This document shows, one piece after another, positions 40,706-51,904 of a stretch of DNA of 64,000 nucleotides. Within the stretch, counting starts at the first letter, position 1; every line of letters starts with the position of its first letter. The DNA comes from Sepiola atlantica (taxonomy: Eukaryota; Mollusca; Cephalopoda; Sepiida; Sepiolidae), in the NCBI GenBank assembly GCA_963556195.1, contig OY744525.1, positions 46,314,148 through 46,378,147 of the forward strand, written 5' to 3'. The notes beneath the pieces were generated by a model. It worked only from the letters and a program-made list of their open reading frames with translations, did no database searches and was not told where the DNA came from. Made by a program: the position numbers and the translations under genes.

Positions 40706-42300
40706 TAGTTTCAGATAGTGGGGTTACTTTTTTCCTTCCTCTAAACACTTTAAATGGTTTCGTACGACACGTTTGTTACTAGTGTTATAGGAGATAGTTA
40801 ATATGAATTTCATCTTCTGTTTTTCTAACGATATATTTGTGTATTATTTTATTTTATAGTTTGCCTATACTTCTTATTGTTTTATTTTATTTTCTGTATT
40901 TTTTTAAAATATAATATTTTCATTTCCCCTACACTGGGTTCTAACATGTTATGAACATATGTTTACAGATAATTATTTCTTAAAAATGATATTTTCTGAA
41001 AATATACATTTTAAAATATTTCTAATTTAATTAACTTTGAATTCATTAATTTTTTCTGTTTTAATCTATTACCATTATTTTTCTATTTTATTCTTTTATT
41101 CAATTTTATTATAAATATTAGTATAATTATTATTCAAGTTTATTATTTTATAATTATCATTATACTAACTTCTACTTAGTGTAATTATAAAACTGCAAAT
41201 TAGATGATCGTTTTTTTTTATTCAAATTTTTTTATTAAGATAGGTTTTAAGATAATTATTCTTGAAAATTTTCTTTTAAAAGAATATCTTTTCACTTTAA
41301 TTAATTGCGAATTTTATCTATTTATTCGTTTTTCACTATAAATTCTCATATTTTTGTATATTTTTGTTTTGAAAAAAGGTTTAAATTGTATTTTTCCTAG
41401 TAGTGTATGTTTTTCTATACTTTTGATATTCTTTACCCTTACTGTGTGTGTCTCTCTCTCATATAGATATATATATATATATATATATATACAGATAAGT
41501 ACATTTTTATATATATATGAGTTTTGATAAGCAGATGAATGTATAAAGGCAAAATAATGAAATCCCTAATTAAAATTCCATAATAAATTCATGGATCGTC
41601 CGTTTTATAGCTTTTTATTCTCTTTAGAAGTGGATTGTAATTATCATATCCCTACCTTCCCTCATCTTCTTAAATTGCTGTATAACTAAGAGAACACTAT
41701 ACTCTAGTCTTGATCCAATGTTTTAACTTTGAACTTAGTGCGTTGTGATGATGAAGAGACTTGATATGAATAAAAATCCATATCGTCTGAGGAAGTATCA
41801 TGAATAAAACTGTTGTTTATGTTGAATTCTTAAAACATATGTAAATGAATATGTCATAAATGTGCATACCTCTGAACTATAAATATATAATTATTCATCA
41901 TTTTATCATAATATATACCCAAAATAAGACATCAGATTTACACTTGTGTCAAAAAATCTGCATAGTAAACAAAAAATAGAGGTAGTTTACCAGAAAAACA
42001 GAGCCTTATCATCAGAATCCCTGGACAAAATGTAAACAGAGAAAATTAACGTTCATTTTTCTAACGTTGCTCTCATTAGTTGATGAATTTCAATTTCTCT
42101 GTTTACATTTTGTTCGCTTGCCTAAACATCAGGTTCGAAATATTCAGGATGTGTCCCCACAGAAAATAATTGTTTGTCACTTGAACCCCAAAATGCAGCC
42201 AGCAAAATAAAAATATGCTACAGAATCTCCAGGCTATAGCAGTAACATGCGTTGAGCCTAAGACTATGTGAGTATGTGTCACTATGCACACATATGTGTG
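40706..42300. other. Gene-free, extremely AT-rich interval
   Basis: T-rich DNA with (AT)n at 41466-41490. A stem-loop pairs GGACAAAATGTAAACAGAGA (42022) with TCTCTGTTTACATTTTGTTC (42094). Family-like words shared with 58.85 kb (GAAGAGACTTGAT, CGTCTGAG) at 41750-41790. No gene. Confidence 0.5.
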
Positions 42301-42308
42301 CATGTGTA

Positions 42309-42311
<3 letters not shown>

Positions 42312-42344
<33 letters not shown>
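42312..42344. repeat. (AT)n microsatellite
   Basis: About 16 AT units. Further (AT)n runs of similar kind in this part: 42913-42933, 43191-43235. Confidence 0.95.
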
Positions 42345-42348
<4 letters not shown>

Positions 42349-43004
42349 TACAAACAACAAAATGTAACTAACTCTACTCCTCACTCTATTCTCCTCACTC
42401 TACATCAGTATATTTCCAGGCGTGCGTGCACACACACACACACCTACCCATCTCATACTTTGAACTCATGATTCTTATTTTCTTATCCTCTTTTTTAGTC
42501 AGGAACCTGTCATTTTATTCACTACCTTAAGAACTCCTGGGTTTCTTAGCTTTCCCCTTACCCTTATCAACACTACATTCTGGCATTCACCATTTTACAG
42601 TAACTATACTTACTTTAGCTTATTCTCTTCTTATATGCTGACTTATAAGTAAATATATAATATCTACATATATCATGGAAAATTTTCTACTCTATAATAA
42701 AGACCAATGTGTATTTATTTGTATATAAATACATATAAATAAATAAGTAAACAAGATTTAATTCATCTTATGATTCATCTTTTCAAGACAATCACTTTTG
42801 GTACAATTATGATCTTTTGTTAAATGTTGACAATCATCGAGCTTTCAATTGGAAGAGGTTGGTATACATAACGAATAGAAGGTCTATGTTAAAACATACT
42901 TTTTCGCACACCTATATATATATATATATATATATCATAATATAAAATGAAATAATAAAATAAGGTTCCAATTAAATTTTATTAGAATTCGAAGTTCAAG
43001 CAAA

Positions 43005-43048
43005 GTATCTTAACGTCCTTAACTCATGAGTTTTCAAAGATAATTCTT
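43005..43048 (-). ncRNA. 5'-truncated hammerhead-like repeat, family j
   Basis: Minus strand ATCTTTGAA then palindrome AACTCATGAGTT, A, AGGACGTTAAG. The CTGA box is replaced by (AT)n, so only the 3' half of the ribozyme remains. Full copy at 60.11 kb. Confidence 0.5.
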
Positions 43049-43094
43049 CTATATATATATAAATATATATATACAAATGATCGAGAGTTGGAAT

Positions 43095-43145
43095 CTTGTC
43101 ATAGTCAGCTGAGCCGCAGTAACAGCGAAACACGTGTTCATGAAT
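43095..43145 (+). ncRNA. Hammerhead-like motif, family d (decayed)
   Basis: CTGA followed directly by a GC hairpin (GCCGC...GCG), then GAA and the palindrome ACACGTGT and T. The TGA half of the box is absent. The palindrome matches family c at 4.27 kb. Confidence 0.4.
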
Positions 43146-43189
43146 AATTATTTTGTCTATACAAAAATATAAATAAACAACAAAAAAAA

Positions 43190-43237
<48 letters not shown>

Positions 43238-43944
43238 GTCTCTAAAAATACGGGTCGACATAACGTATGTAAGGGAGGAAACTCTCAAATGCTCAGAGAG
43301 CAAAAAGTCCCAGTGGCTGTAATACATTCATTTATCGCTAACAATAACAGCAAAAATAGCGACATATATATATTTTATATTCTATCACACAAAATTAGCG
43401 GGTAAAAAAAAACAAACTCAGAGACGATTTCGAGTGTTTAAAGTAAAGGAGAAAGCAAATAGTAAGTCTGAAACACCCTCCTCCTCTCTACACAGAAATC
43501 CTTCAGTCTTTTTCCAGGAGGCGTTTTTTTTCTTTCTTTCTTCTATACCGGTTGATATGTTTTTTTTGTATTTCTTCTTTCTTTTTTAAACTTTGTAATT
43601 TGAGATGTTTTCTCTATTTCTTATAAATATGAATATTATAAGTGCGAACTCTAGCGAAGCATAAATTTTCTTATTTCGTCATTTTTCACAGAGGGTCTAC
43701 ACTCATATATAATAAATATGCAATAAATATACAAATATATAATCTATATAAATCAGAGAGACATGTGTCTCTTTTAACTGCATATAAACGATAAGACATT
43801 TGAACTAGAAATTTTAAAGGAATGATCCTCTACCTTTGCAAATTGTGCTAAGGAGAGGAGGCATAGTTATGTTACTTTTCATAAAGAGCTCTCAATGGGT
43901 AACATAAAACCCTACACTTAATGATTTTTACCTCTTATTTTAAT

Positions 43945-44455
43945 GTCATTTGACCCATGGTTAAACGACATAGAATTATGCTTATTCTCAATTATTTAAC
44001 CCATGGTTAAACGACATAGAATTATGCTTATTCTCAGTCATTTAACCCATGGTTAAATGACATAGAATTATGCTTATTCGCAGTCATTTAACCCATGGTT
44101 AAATGACATAGAATTATGCTTATTCGCAGTCATTTAACCCATGGTTAAATGACATAGAATTATGCTTATTCGCAGTCATTTAACCCATGGTTAAATGACA
44201 TAGAATTATGCTTATTCTCAGTCATTTAACCCATGGTTAAACGACATAGAATTATGCTTATTCTCAGTCATTTAACCCATGGTTAAACGACATAGAATTA
44301 TGCTTATTCTCAGTCATTTAACCCATGGTTAAATGACATAGAATTATGCTTATTCTCAGTCATTTAATCTCTGGTTAAACGACATAGAATTACGCTTATT
44401 CTTAGTCATTTAACCCATGGTTAAACGACATAGAATTATGCTTATTCTCAAGATT
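43945..44455. repeat. 46-bp minisatellite with internal palindrome, about 11 units
   Basis: Unit TTTAACCCATGGTTAAACGA + CATAGAATTATGCTTATTCTCAGTCA, exact 46-bp spacing. TTTAACCCATGGTTAAA is an interrupted palindrome and GAATTATGC...TTC is AT-rich. Variants alternate TTCTCAG/TTCGCAG and AACGA/AATGA in blocks, suggesting multi-unit duplications. Confidence 0.95.
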
Positions 44456-45240
44456 GGAGCAAATTCGGATCCTTTTAAGAACTAACATGTCTTCTACTGA
44501 TATATTAAGTTTGATATCTCTAGAACGCTACGATAGCACGTGTTCTCCCATTAAATAACGTTTTATGCACCGATATCGCTTCGAGTGAGGAGATCCTGCT
44601 CACTTGTAGATTTGTCCATATGTAAATCTGTCTATATGGGAATCGATTGTACATATGATTGCCATGTATTGGAAGTACATACTAACTCGGTTTTATTGCT
44701 CGTATAATTTTCATCTGCTGATATCCGTGTCTTCTCCGGAATTGACTTACGCTAGAAACATATTTCTGGTGCACATCAAATTCATACCGCAAACAGGCGG
44801 TGGAAATGGTTGGGTGGGGGTCTTTTAGCATTGTCCTTTGTCTAAGCAGCAGATCCATAGGTCAGGTTGTACGCTCTCGGCATTGTCTTCTATTGATAAT
44901 CTTATTTTTAATATATTCAGTTGCGGTAAAACAAAATGGCGGTATTTGAATAGCAACGTTTGAACTGAAAAAAAAAAGAAGGTTTTATATTCTTATATCA
45001 AATTAAACAGACAAAGAAATCATCAAAAACGAACAGTTTACCGGTCAACGAACGTCTTCAGAAAAAGTGAACAAGACGTTCGTTGATCCGAAGGAAACCG
45101 GTACATCTCTCGTTTTTGATAGTAGCTTCTTGTGTGTTTGTTTTTCCTTTGGTCTTTTTCACACTTCCTGTTTCCACGGTATTTGATTTTATGATATATC
45201 GTGTATTTTATCTTCATACCTATATAACTACATGATTCCT
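44456..45240. repeat. Decayed satellite plus inverted repeat
   Basis: 44765-44945 is a diverged copy of the 37.75/45.85-kb block. 45010-45122 forms an inverted repeat (TCAAAAACGA...ACCGGT, GACGTTCGTTGATC) carrying family-p ribozyme halves on opposite strands (CTGAAGAC on minus, GAAACCGGTAC on plus), so neither can fold a complete ribozyme alone. Confidence 0.55.
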
Positions 45241-46312
45241 TCTAAAGTAAATTGAGTTTTCTGTCTCCTAGTTAATTATATACCAATACTTCTATCATAG
45301 TCTCATTTATCATTAAATTAAGTGTTTCTTTATCAATAGAACTATGATATCATCACTTCTACCAATAGGCGGTAAAAATAGTAGGGTTAGGGTATTATTT
45401 GAATAGTAAAGTTCAGCTTAAAAAAAAAAGAAGACTTTATATATCCATATCACCATACGATGCCTTCTATATGAAATCAAGTTTAACGTGTATATTATCA
45501 TTTAATTGTATAACCATACTTCTATCATACAGTCTCATTTATCATTAAATTAAGTGTTTCTTTACCAATACCACTATGGTATCATATTTTCTAACATTAA
45601 ACAATGATGCATTCTAAATTAAATTGAGTTTTCTGTATACTACTAGTTACGTATATACCAATACTTCAATCATACAGTCTCATTTATCATTAAATTAAAT
45701 GTTGCTTTACCAATAGAATTATGATGTCATCACTTCTACCATTAAAATAAGTTTCATGAAATCCTATCACTACGATATTCTGTATTGTATTGAATACTTA
45801 TGCTACTATGATAAACAGATTATTTGTGCACATCCAATTCATACTGCAAACAGGTGGTGGCAGTGGTTAGACGAGGGTCTTTTAGCATTGTCCTTTGTCT
45901 AAGCAGCAGATCCATAAGGTCAGATTGTATGCTTTCGGCATTGTCTGCCATTGCAAATCTAAGTGTTAATATATTCAGTTTCGCAAATCCAAAATGCTAT
46001 TATTTGAATAGTCACATTCGCCTGAGCATAGGAACGCGGCTCCCATGTCTGAATAGACACAATCTTCTGTTTCAGCTAAGACCTTAATTACCATTGATTT
46101 TTCACTCCACTTTGCATTTCAAATCTGACTATTACGACCATTTTACAAACTAGATCAGGCATTACTAAATATGTTCACCATTGCCAAGAGTAAATATCTG
46201 CGTGGCAATTCCCATTAAGAATACTTATCACTGAAAAACTAAAAAGGTAAATAAGTAAAATAAAGAAAAGCGACAATTAAATATATGTACAAATTGATAA
46301 TGAAGGAATAAG

Positions 46313-46330
<18 letters not shown>
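45241..46330. repeat. Right half of segmental duplication, MITE-free
   Basis: Collinear with 36.95-38.23 kb: satellite units, then the GTGGTGGCAGTGG block, then TAAGTAAAATAAAGAAAAG. At 45497-45525 the sequence ATCATTTAATTGTATAACC is the unfilled target of the MITE seen at 37.155 kb. Confidence 0.8.
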
Positions 46331-46353
<23 letters not shown>

Positions 46354-46534
46354 TTATGACGAGAATAAAAAATGAAAAAAGGACATCATCAAGTAGTTTA
46401 AACAAGGAATATATCAATAAACTTTTTCCCCCTGTCCTTAATCCATGGATTTTTAAAAATGCAAACTTTTATCATCAGAGGAGATCATCGGGAAAAACAA
46501 GTAAAAATTATTACTGTTAGTACAGATTTGAAAA

Positions 46535-46571
<37 letters not shown>

Positions 46572-46629
46572 AATATTTTTCGAGCAAAAAAAATCTATAT
46601 CTTCTTGATATTATGTTTATCATCTCACC

Positions 46630-46668
<39 letters not shown>
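46316..46668. repeat. Three (AT)n runs around a family-k repeat
   Basis: (AT)n at 46316-46350, 46540-46567 and 46632-46667. The first lies at the 3' end of the minus-strand family-k ribozyme repeat. Confidence 0.9.
46435..46482 (-). ncRNA. Hammerhead-like motif, family k, left copy
   Basis: Outer helix TCCT with AGGA, exact CTGATGA, AT-rich hairpin AAAAGTTTGCATTTTT, then AAA for GAA, perfect palindrome AATCCATGGATT, A. One core substitution (G to A). Confidence 0.55.
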
Positions 46669-46671
<3 letters not shown>

Positions 46672-47163
46672 GAGTGGTGATAATAAAAATTGAAAACAGA
46701 ACAATATTCATTCAATCATCAAGTATATATTAATAAACTTTCTTTTCTTTTCTTAACACATGTATTTTGAATTTGGTCGATTAAGATCTTACAATCACAT
46801 TTTTACCTGCCCTAGGACGATGGATTTGATGATATTGTAAGTTTATTTGTTTTTTTAGATTTATACACTTTCTCTGGTGAGTCTCACATATTTTTTACTA
46901 ATGAACTTTAATATCGGATTTTACCCCTTATATTCTATGAACGGAAATTGTTTCACTATTCGAATTTCTGGAAGACTTTCTTCTATATTTGCTTGCCATT
47001 CATAATATCCTAGATTTACTTATATTTAGACATGTTGCATTTTTCCATCAAAGTGGCTTTTCTTTGCTCAAACAATTTTGTGCATTTTTGTATTTTTTAC
47101 ATATTTTTATATTTTGAAATCCGTGCTAACAGTAATATAATTTTACTGATTTATCTCTATCAT

Positions 47164-47216
47164 CTTCTCCTCTGATAAAAGCTTGCATTTTTGAAAATCC
47201 ATGGGTTAAGGATAAG
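47164..47216 (+). ncRNA. Hammerhead-like motif, family k, right copy
   Basis: Outer helix CTTCTCCT with AGGATAAG (7 of 8 pairs), CTGATAA box (one base off), hairpin AAGCTTGCATTTTT, exact GAA, palindrome AATCCATGGGTT (one mismatch), A. Box and GAA defects are complementary to the left copy, so the ancestor had both intact. Confidence 0.6.
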
Positions 47217-47435
47217 AAAAACAAGTTTATTTATATATTCCTTGTGTAAACTACTTAATGATTCAGTAAATATTGGTATTTTTCCAAGTTTTATTCTAAT
47301 CATTCATTTCATTTTTTATTGCATAGTACATGTATTGTATTAGTTTCTGTAGATGTTGAAACTCCAGTGTTTATAAAAAGTACTCAATAACAAGTAGAGC
47401 TGTTCTTTAGTATAAATTTTTATTCATACAAACAT

Positions 47436-47505
47436 TGTTAGTTACATATGTGCATACATGTTTCGATCGTACTCTTCATAAAAAGTCAACCTCTTCAAAC
47501 CAAAA
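47436..47505 (-). ncRNA. Hammerhead-like motif, family h, left copy
   Basis: TTTTGGT/ACTAACA outer helix, box TTGAAGA, long helix II (GAGGTTGACTTTTTATG...AAGAGTACGATC, partly disrupted), GAA, ACAT...ATGT helix III, A. Confidence 0.5.
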
Positions 47506-48009
47506 CGAGGAATTGAAATGAGATCAGAAATCTCTCTTCTTTTAGTATATTTTCTAGGTTGGGATGTGTTTATAATTCAACGGTCAAGCTTCGTATCAAA
47601 TTTCGTTTTTTACTCGTTGACATTTTCAATTCGTTTCTATTTTCTTATTCTTTATTTTTTTTATTATTGCTTGGCCTGACTGGCGTTTATGACCATTTCC
47701 TATCTTTTTTTTCTTTTACTTTTCTCTTTTCTTACCTCCTTGAAATCAGTTTTTATAAAACCTGGAGATCAGTTGCTGGCTGGATTCAACACAGAAAGCC
47801 ATAACTTTCCTACATACACGCTAATGTATCAATAGTTCACCATATGTACATGCATGCACACACATATAAGGTAATCACATATACATCTCTATATCTACAT
47901 ATTCTGGTCTCTATATAGAACATATAAATGCTATATCAGCATATAACAAGTACATACCCATACATACACACACACATATATATATATACACACCCCCACA
48001 AAAATACAG

Positions 48010-48016
48010 ATATATG

Positions 48017-48069
<53 letters not shown>

Positions 48070-48171
48070 GCACATATATACATACAGAATTAACATATCC
48101 ACACCTACTCTTATATATATATACACACGCATATTACCTTTTTTCTACTGGGTGGCACATTATAATGTATT

Positions 48172-48217
<46 letters not shown>

Positions 48218-48454
48218 ATTTGTCCAATCTTCTTATGGTTATTGAGTTAATTCACTATAAACACTATTTATACATACATACTCTACCCGTGTGTTAACAC
48301 ATATCTGCATACCTACGGACATATATATATACATACATAGAATCACTGTGTATGTATATATATACGTATATAAAAGTTTTATATTTTTATATATTCTTTA
48401 TGCATGTATGCATATATTCATAAGAATGTTTACATGTCACTATATGTAATTATG

Positions 48455-48507
<53 letters not shown>

Positions 48508-48510
48508 TAG
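48010..48510. repeat. (AT)n-rich cluster
   Basis: (AT)n at 48022-48063, 48175-48212 and 48476-48506 plus TACACAC/CATACA words from 47850. The open frames rich in Tyr/Ile here are spurious. Confidence 0.95.
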
Positions 48511-48529
48511 CAAAACCTACCCGCCCTCC

Positions 48530-49390
48530 GAGCAGCAATTAATTAGGGAGGGTATAGTTAACTAATATATTTGTAACACTAACCCCAAGTCCGACTGGCA
48601 CGTAATCGCCTAAAAGAATGGACCCCTCCCCCACGATAAGAAATAACGCACAGAATAACGCACAATTTACGTTAAATATATATAAAACTGATCCATCACT
48701 CTAAATTCTAAAATATGTTTTCCTTTTTTCCATTTTTCACGGTGTTCACATGTAATCGTTTAAAAAGCAGAATATATTTATTTGAGGGGAGGGGGGGGGC
48801 AACGGAGTATGTTAATCTGCAAATTTACCCATATTTTATTTTTTAAATCTTATATTTTTTAACTGTATCTCCCTTTTTTATTTTTATTTTCAGCAATTGA
48901 GTTTAGTTGTGTTATTTTTTCACGTTTAAATTAAATAAATAGCTTCTTTATAAATAATACAAAATAATTGAATACCTTATTTTTCATGTATAAATAAAAA
49001 ATATTAAAAAATGTAGATATTATTAGGATTAACACCCTCAGTTCCCCCCCTCCCTCCAAAAATACAATTCTACATTTTTAGGCGATTACATGTGGATACC
49101 CAGAAAATCCTATCGGCAATAGAAAACATCAACAAAATTATTTTAGAATTTAGAGTTGGGCATCAGTGTCACATATAGATTTAACTTAAAATGATCCTCC
49201 ATATCCGGGCCATTCTAATGTTTTATGGCAATTAATTATTTTTTAAAAATTTTTTGCTATTGGAGATAAATTCTGTGTAATATTTTTTGTGGGGGGGGGG
49301 GGGTCTGGGGTCCACTATTTTTGTGGTTTTACAACCTTGTCAGTCGAACTTAGGGTAAGTGTTAAAAATATATTAGTTAACTGTCCTAAT
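48530..49390. mobile_element. Large foldback element (~830 bp)
   Basis: Nested inverted pairs: AGTTAACTAATATATTTGTA..CACTAACCC..AAGTCCGACTG (48556-48598) with its inverse at 49338-49382, and ATCACTCTAAATTCTAAAATA / TTACATGT..CGATTA segments (48690-48770) with 49080-49170. The outer left edge is a CTAGT-type word next to (AT)n. No coding capacity. Class unknown. Confidence 0.65.
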
Positions 49391-50380
49391 AAGTTTAAAT
49401 GACGCTAAAAAGTAGAATCACATTGTTCAAGTTTGTTGTTAACATTATGGAAGTCTCTGAGTAAAAACATTGGTTTAACTATACCAATCTCCAACTAATT
49501 GGTGTTTTGATGTAAATATAGTTTGGATAAATGGAGAAAAAAAAACGTTCGCATTTATTCATTTAGAAGATAGGAAAAAATTAATTTTAAAATAATTATG
49601 AATCTATTTTTTTTATTATTTAAAAAGTTGTGAGGGGTGGAGAATATAATCATATTCAATAGTCGCCATCGTCGAAAACAACAACAAATTTAGTTTTAAA
49701 TAAAAAGTATATATCTAAAGAAACACTTTGTTAGTTATTGCGTTAAATGCGGAGTGTAATTTTTAAAATAAATTATTCCAGTTAATCTAAGTTGTTGGTT
49801 CATGTCAATATACGCATGCTTAAAATGTGACCGGAAGTTATTCGATTTCAAAATAATCATTTTGAACGTTCAACGTTTTTTCATAAAATCGTTGGAATTA
49901 ATATTACTACTATTACTAACAATAACATTAATATTAACAAAACTTTTGAATATATATAAGAAAACTGTAACACTAAATTAAATGAATTGTGCAGAATATT
50001 AATTTATTAGAAGGTATTTATAAAATTATTATGCTAATGAAGCATCGGGATGAATGTGTTTACGTAGTGTTCTGTTGGCTATATATAATGTATTTGAAAA
50101 TACTTCATTGTATACTTGAATTAAATAAACGTAACGTATTTAGATATAAGTATTGTTAGGATGAATAGAAAAATATTTTGCATCTATTCATTTAGATATA
50201 TGCATGTATATGTGTAAATGTTTATATATATACCTGTGTATATCTAGTGTGGTATATAAGTAATAAATATGGTTGTGTGTATATGTATATATATAGATCA
50301 AAGTATGTAGATATAGAGATGTGATTATCTTGTATATGTGTGCGTGTATATATGGTGAAATATTGATAAATTAGCATGTA
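49391..50380. other. Gene-free AT-rich interval
   Basis: No gene recognised; TATATGTGTAAATG-type words near 50200-50300. Confidence 0.55.
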
Positions 50381-50647
50381 TGTAGGAAAGTTATGGCTGA
50401 GATCCCCAGGTTTGATAAAAAATGATTTTAAGGAGGTTAGAAAAGATAAAAAATAAAGATACGAAATGGTCATAAACGCGAGTCAGGCTAAACAATAATA
50501 AAACATAGAGAAATAGAAACGAATTGAAAATGTCAACGAGTAAAAAACGAAATTTGATACTAAGCTTGCCTGGTGAATTATAAACACATCCCAACCTAGA
50601 AAATATACTAAAAGAAGAGAGATTTCTGATCTCATTTCAATTCCTCG

Positions 50648-50717
50648 TTTTGGTCTGAAGAGGTTGACTCTTTATGAAGAGTACAACCGAAACATGTATG
50701 CACATATGTAACTAACA
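50648..50717 (+). ncRNA. Hammerhead ribozyme motif, family h, right copy
   Basis: Outer helix TTTTGGT with ACTAACA (6 of 7 incl. G-U), CTGAAGA box, long helix II GGTTG-ACTCTT with AAGAGT-ACAACC (one bulged base), exact GAA, helix III ACAT with ATGT enclosing GTATGCACAT, A; the cut would follow GTA. The only family here whose helix III is a true hairpin rather than a bare palindrome. Confidence 0.65.
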
Positions 50718-50740
50718 ATGTTTGTATAAATACAAATGTA

Positions 50741-50784
<44 letters not shown>
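50741..50784. repeat. (AT)n microsatellite
   Basis: About 21 AT units at the outer end of the right family-h arm. Confidence 0.95.
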
Positions 50785-50899
50785 TAGTTGGTAAATTACC
50801 ACTATTTATTTTATTTTTATTTCATTCGAAAATTCATAAACAGTGACATATCAATTAAGGTATTCTTTTTGCATAACTAAAAATGTTTGTTTACTTCTA

Positions 50900-51876
50900 T
50901 ATTATTATTATTATTTGTACTCACTAGGAGTTCTCACACAGATCATCGTTAGTGATTGCTCACCGACAATAACCAGTGGTATTTACTGGAGTCTGAGTGA
51001 CAACAAGCCTCCCCAGATTTCCAGTATTCTTCACCTCTTTTCGATAACCACCACAAATAACCTTGCGGTATCGCAACAGCCTCTTATCATTGATTTCTCG
51101 CTGGTAAGGACAACTGGTCTTCTCTTGGATTTTGGTGGCAATAAACCTCCCCAAGGTTCCAGCATTCTCTGCACTTTTCCAGTGGAGGTCTGCTTTGTGC
51201 TGTTCCTCCTCGGTCTCCTCATCCTCCTCGACCTTCTACAAATATTTTGTCTGGTGTAATGATTATAAAGTGATGTTTCTTGCAGTTTCTGTTCCTTGGT
51301 TCGTGTTGTGGTGTTCTTCGTGCGGTTTTGTTTTCTCCCTGTTGTAAATTCCTTGTGCCTGGTTTCCCTTTGTAGCTTAAGCAGGTTGGTTTCCGCATTC
51401 AAGGATTTTCCTTAAGATGGCAGCTGTTTTGATCATTGCCGTCCTTTGTATGGTTTCGATGGTCCCTTTGATTCCAGTTTCTCCCAGTCTTTTCTCCAGG
51501 TTTTGGGGTATTGTTCTTAGTGCTCCTACGATTATTGGTATTATACTAACTTTCTTCATGCTCCATATTCCTTTCAGTTCTCTGGTTAGTTCTGTGTATT
51601 TACTTCGTTTTTCTGTGTCTTTGATCTTCACTCTGTGGCCTGCTGGAACGGCGAAGTCTACGATTTTACAAGATTTGTTCTTCTTGTCGATTATAATAAC
51701 ATCAGGTCTCCTTGCTTGTATGAGTTTATCTGTTTGTATATCATATCCCAGAGGATTTTATGTTTTTCGTTTTCCAATACTGTTTCTGGTTTATGTTTGT
51801 ACCATTTGTCTGCGTATTCGAAATTCAATTGTTTGCACAGTTCCCAGTGTATTATTATTATTATTATTATTATATA
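50900..51876 (-). pseudogene. LINE ORF C-terminus with PD-(D/E)XK-like block, plus 3' UTR and (AAT)n
   Basis: Minus strand encodes HWELCKQLNFEYADKWYKHK and ENEKHKILWD (51850-51740), then after a frameshift RRPDVIIIDKKNKSCKIVDF (a PD-(D/E)XK-like core as in restriction-like endonuclease LINEs), then an intact 84-codon stretch with IIPIIVGALRTIPQNLEKRL and AAILRKIL. This is the common C-terminal signature of a non-LTR family widespread in molluscs and cnidarians; the clade (R2/R4-like or other) is undecided. About 450 bp of 3' UTR follow, ending GTGAGTACAAATAATAATAA. Confidence 0.75.
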
Positions 51877-51904
51877 GAAATATTATTCTTTTATTTTTCT
51901 TATA

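Larger units (their letters stand above)
46365..47300. repeat. Inverted pair of ribozyme repeats, family k
   Basis: 46365-46490 (minus) and 47150-47300 (plus) share TTAATCCATGGATTTT-type cores, GCATTTTT, and a distal AATATAT...CCTTGT...TAAACTACTT block. The ribozymes sit toward the outer sides. The spacer includes an AT-rich unrelated stretch. Confidence 0.65.
47405..50745. repeat. Widely spaced inverted pair, family h
   Basis: 47405-47810 and 50385-50745 are reverse complements (AACTTTCCTACATAC, ATTTCGTTTTTTACTCGTTG, TTGGGATGTGTTTATAATTC, TCATTTCAATTCCTCGTTTT). The 2.6-kb spacer holds other repeats. Both arms end in a hammerhead and TGTTTGTAT(A/G)AATA, with (AT)n just outside the right arm. 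Confidence 0.85.

Noticed and set aside
41770..41810. CTGAGGAAGTATCATG as another hammerhead
   Set aside because: No stable helix II, no palindrome after the A-run and no outer helix.
43945..44455. CRISPR array
   Set aside because: The 46-bp units are contiguous with no unique spacers; a minisatellite in a eukaryotic context.
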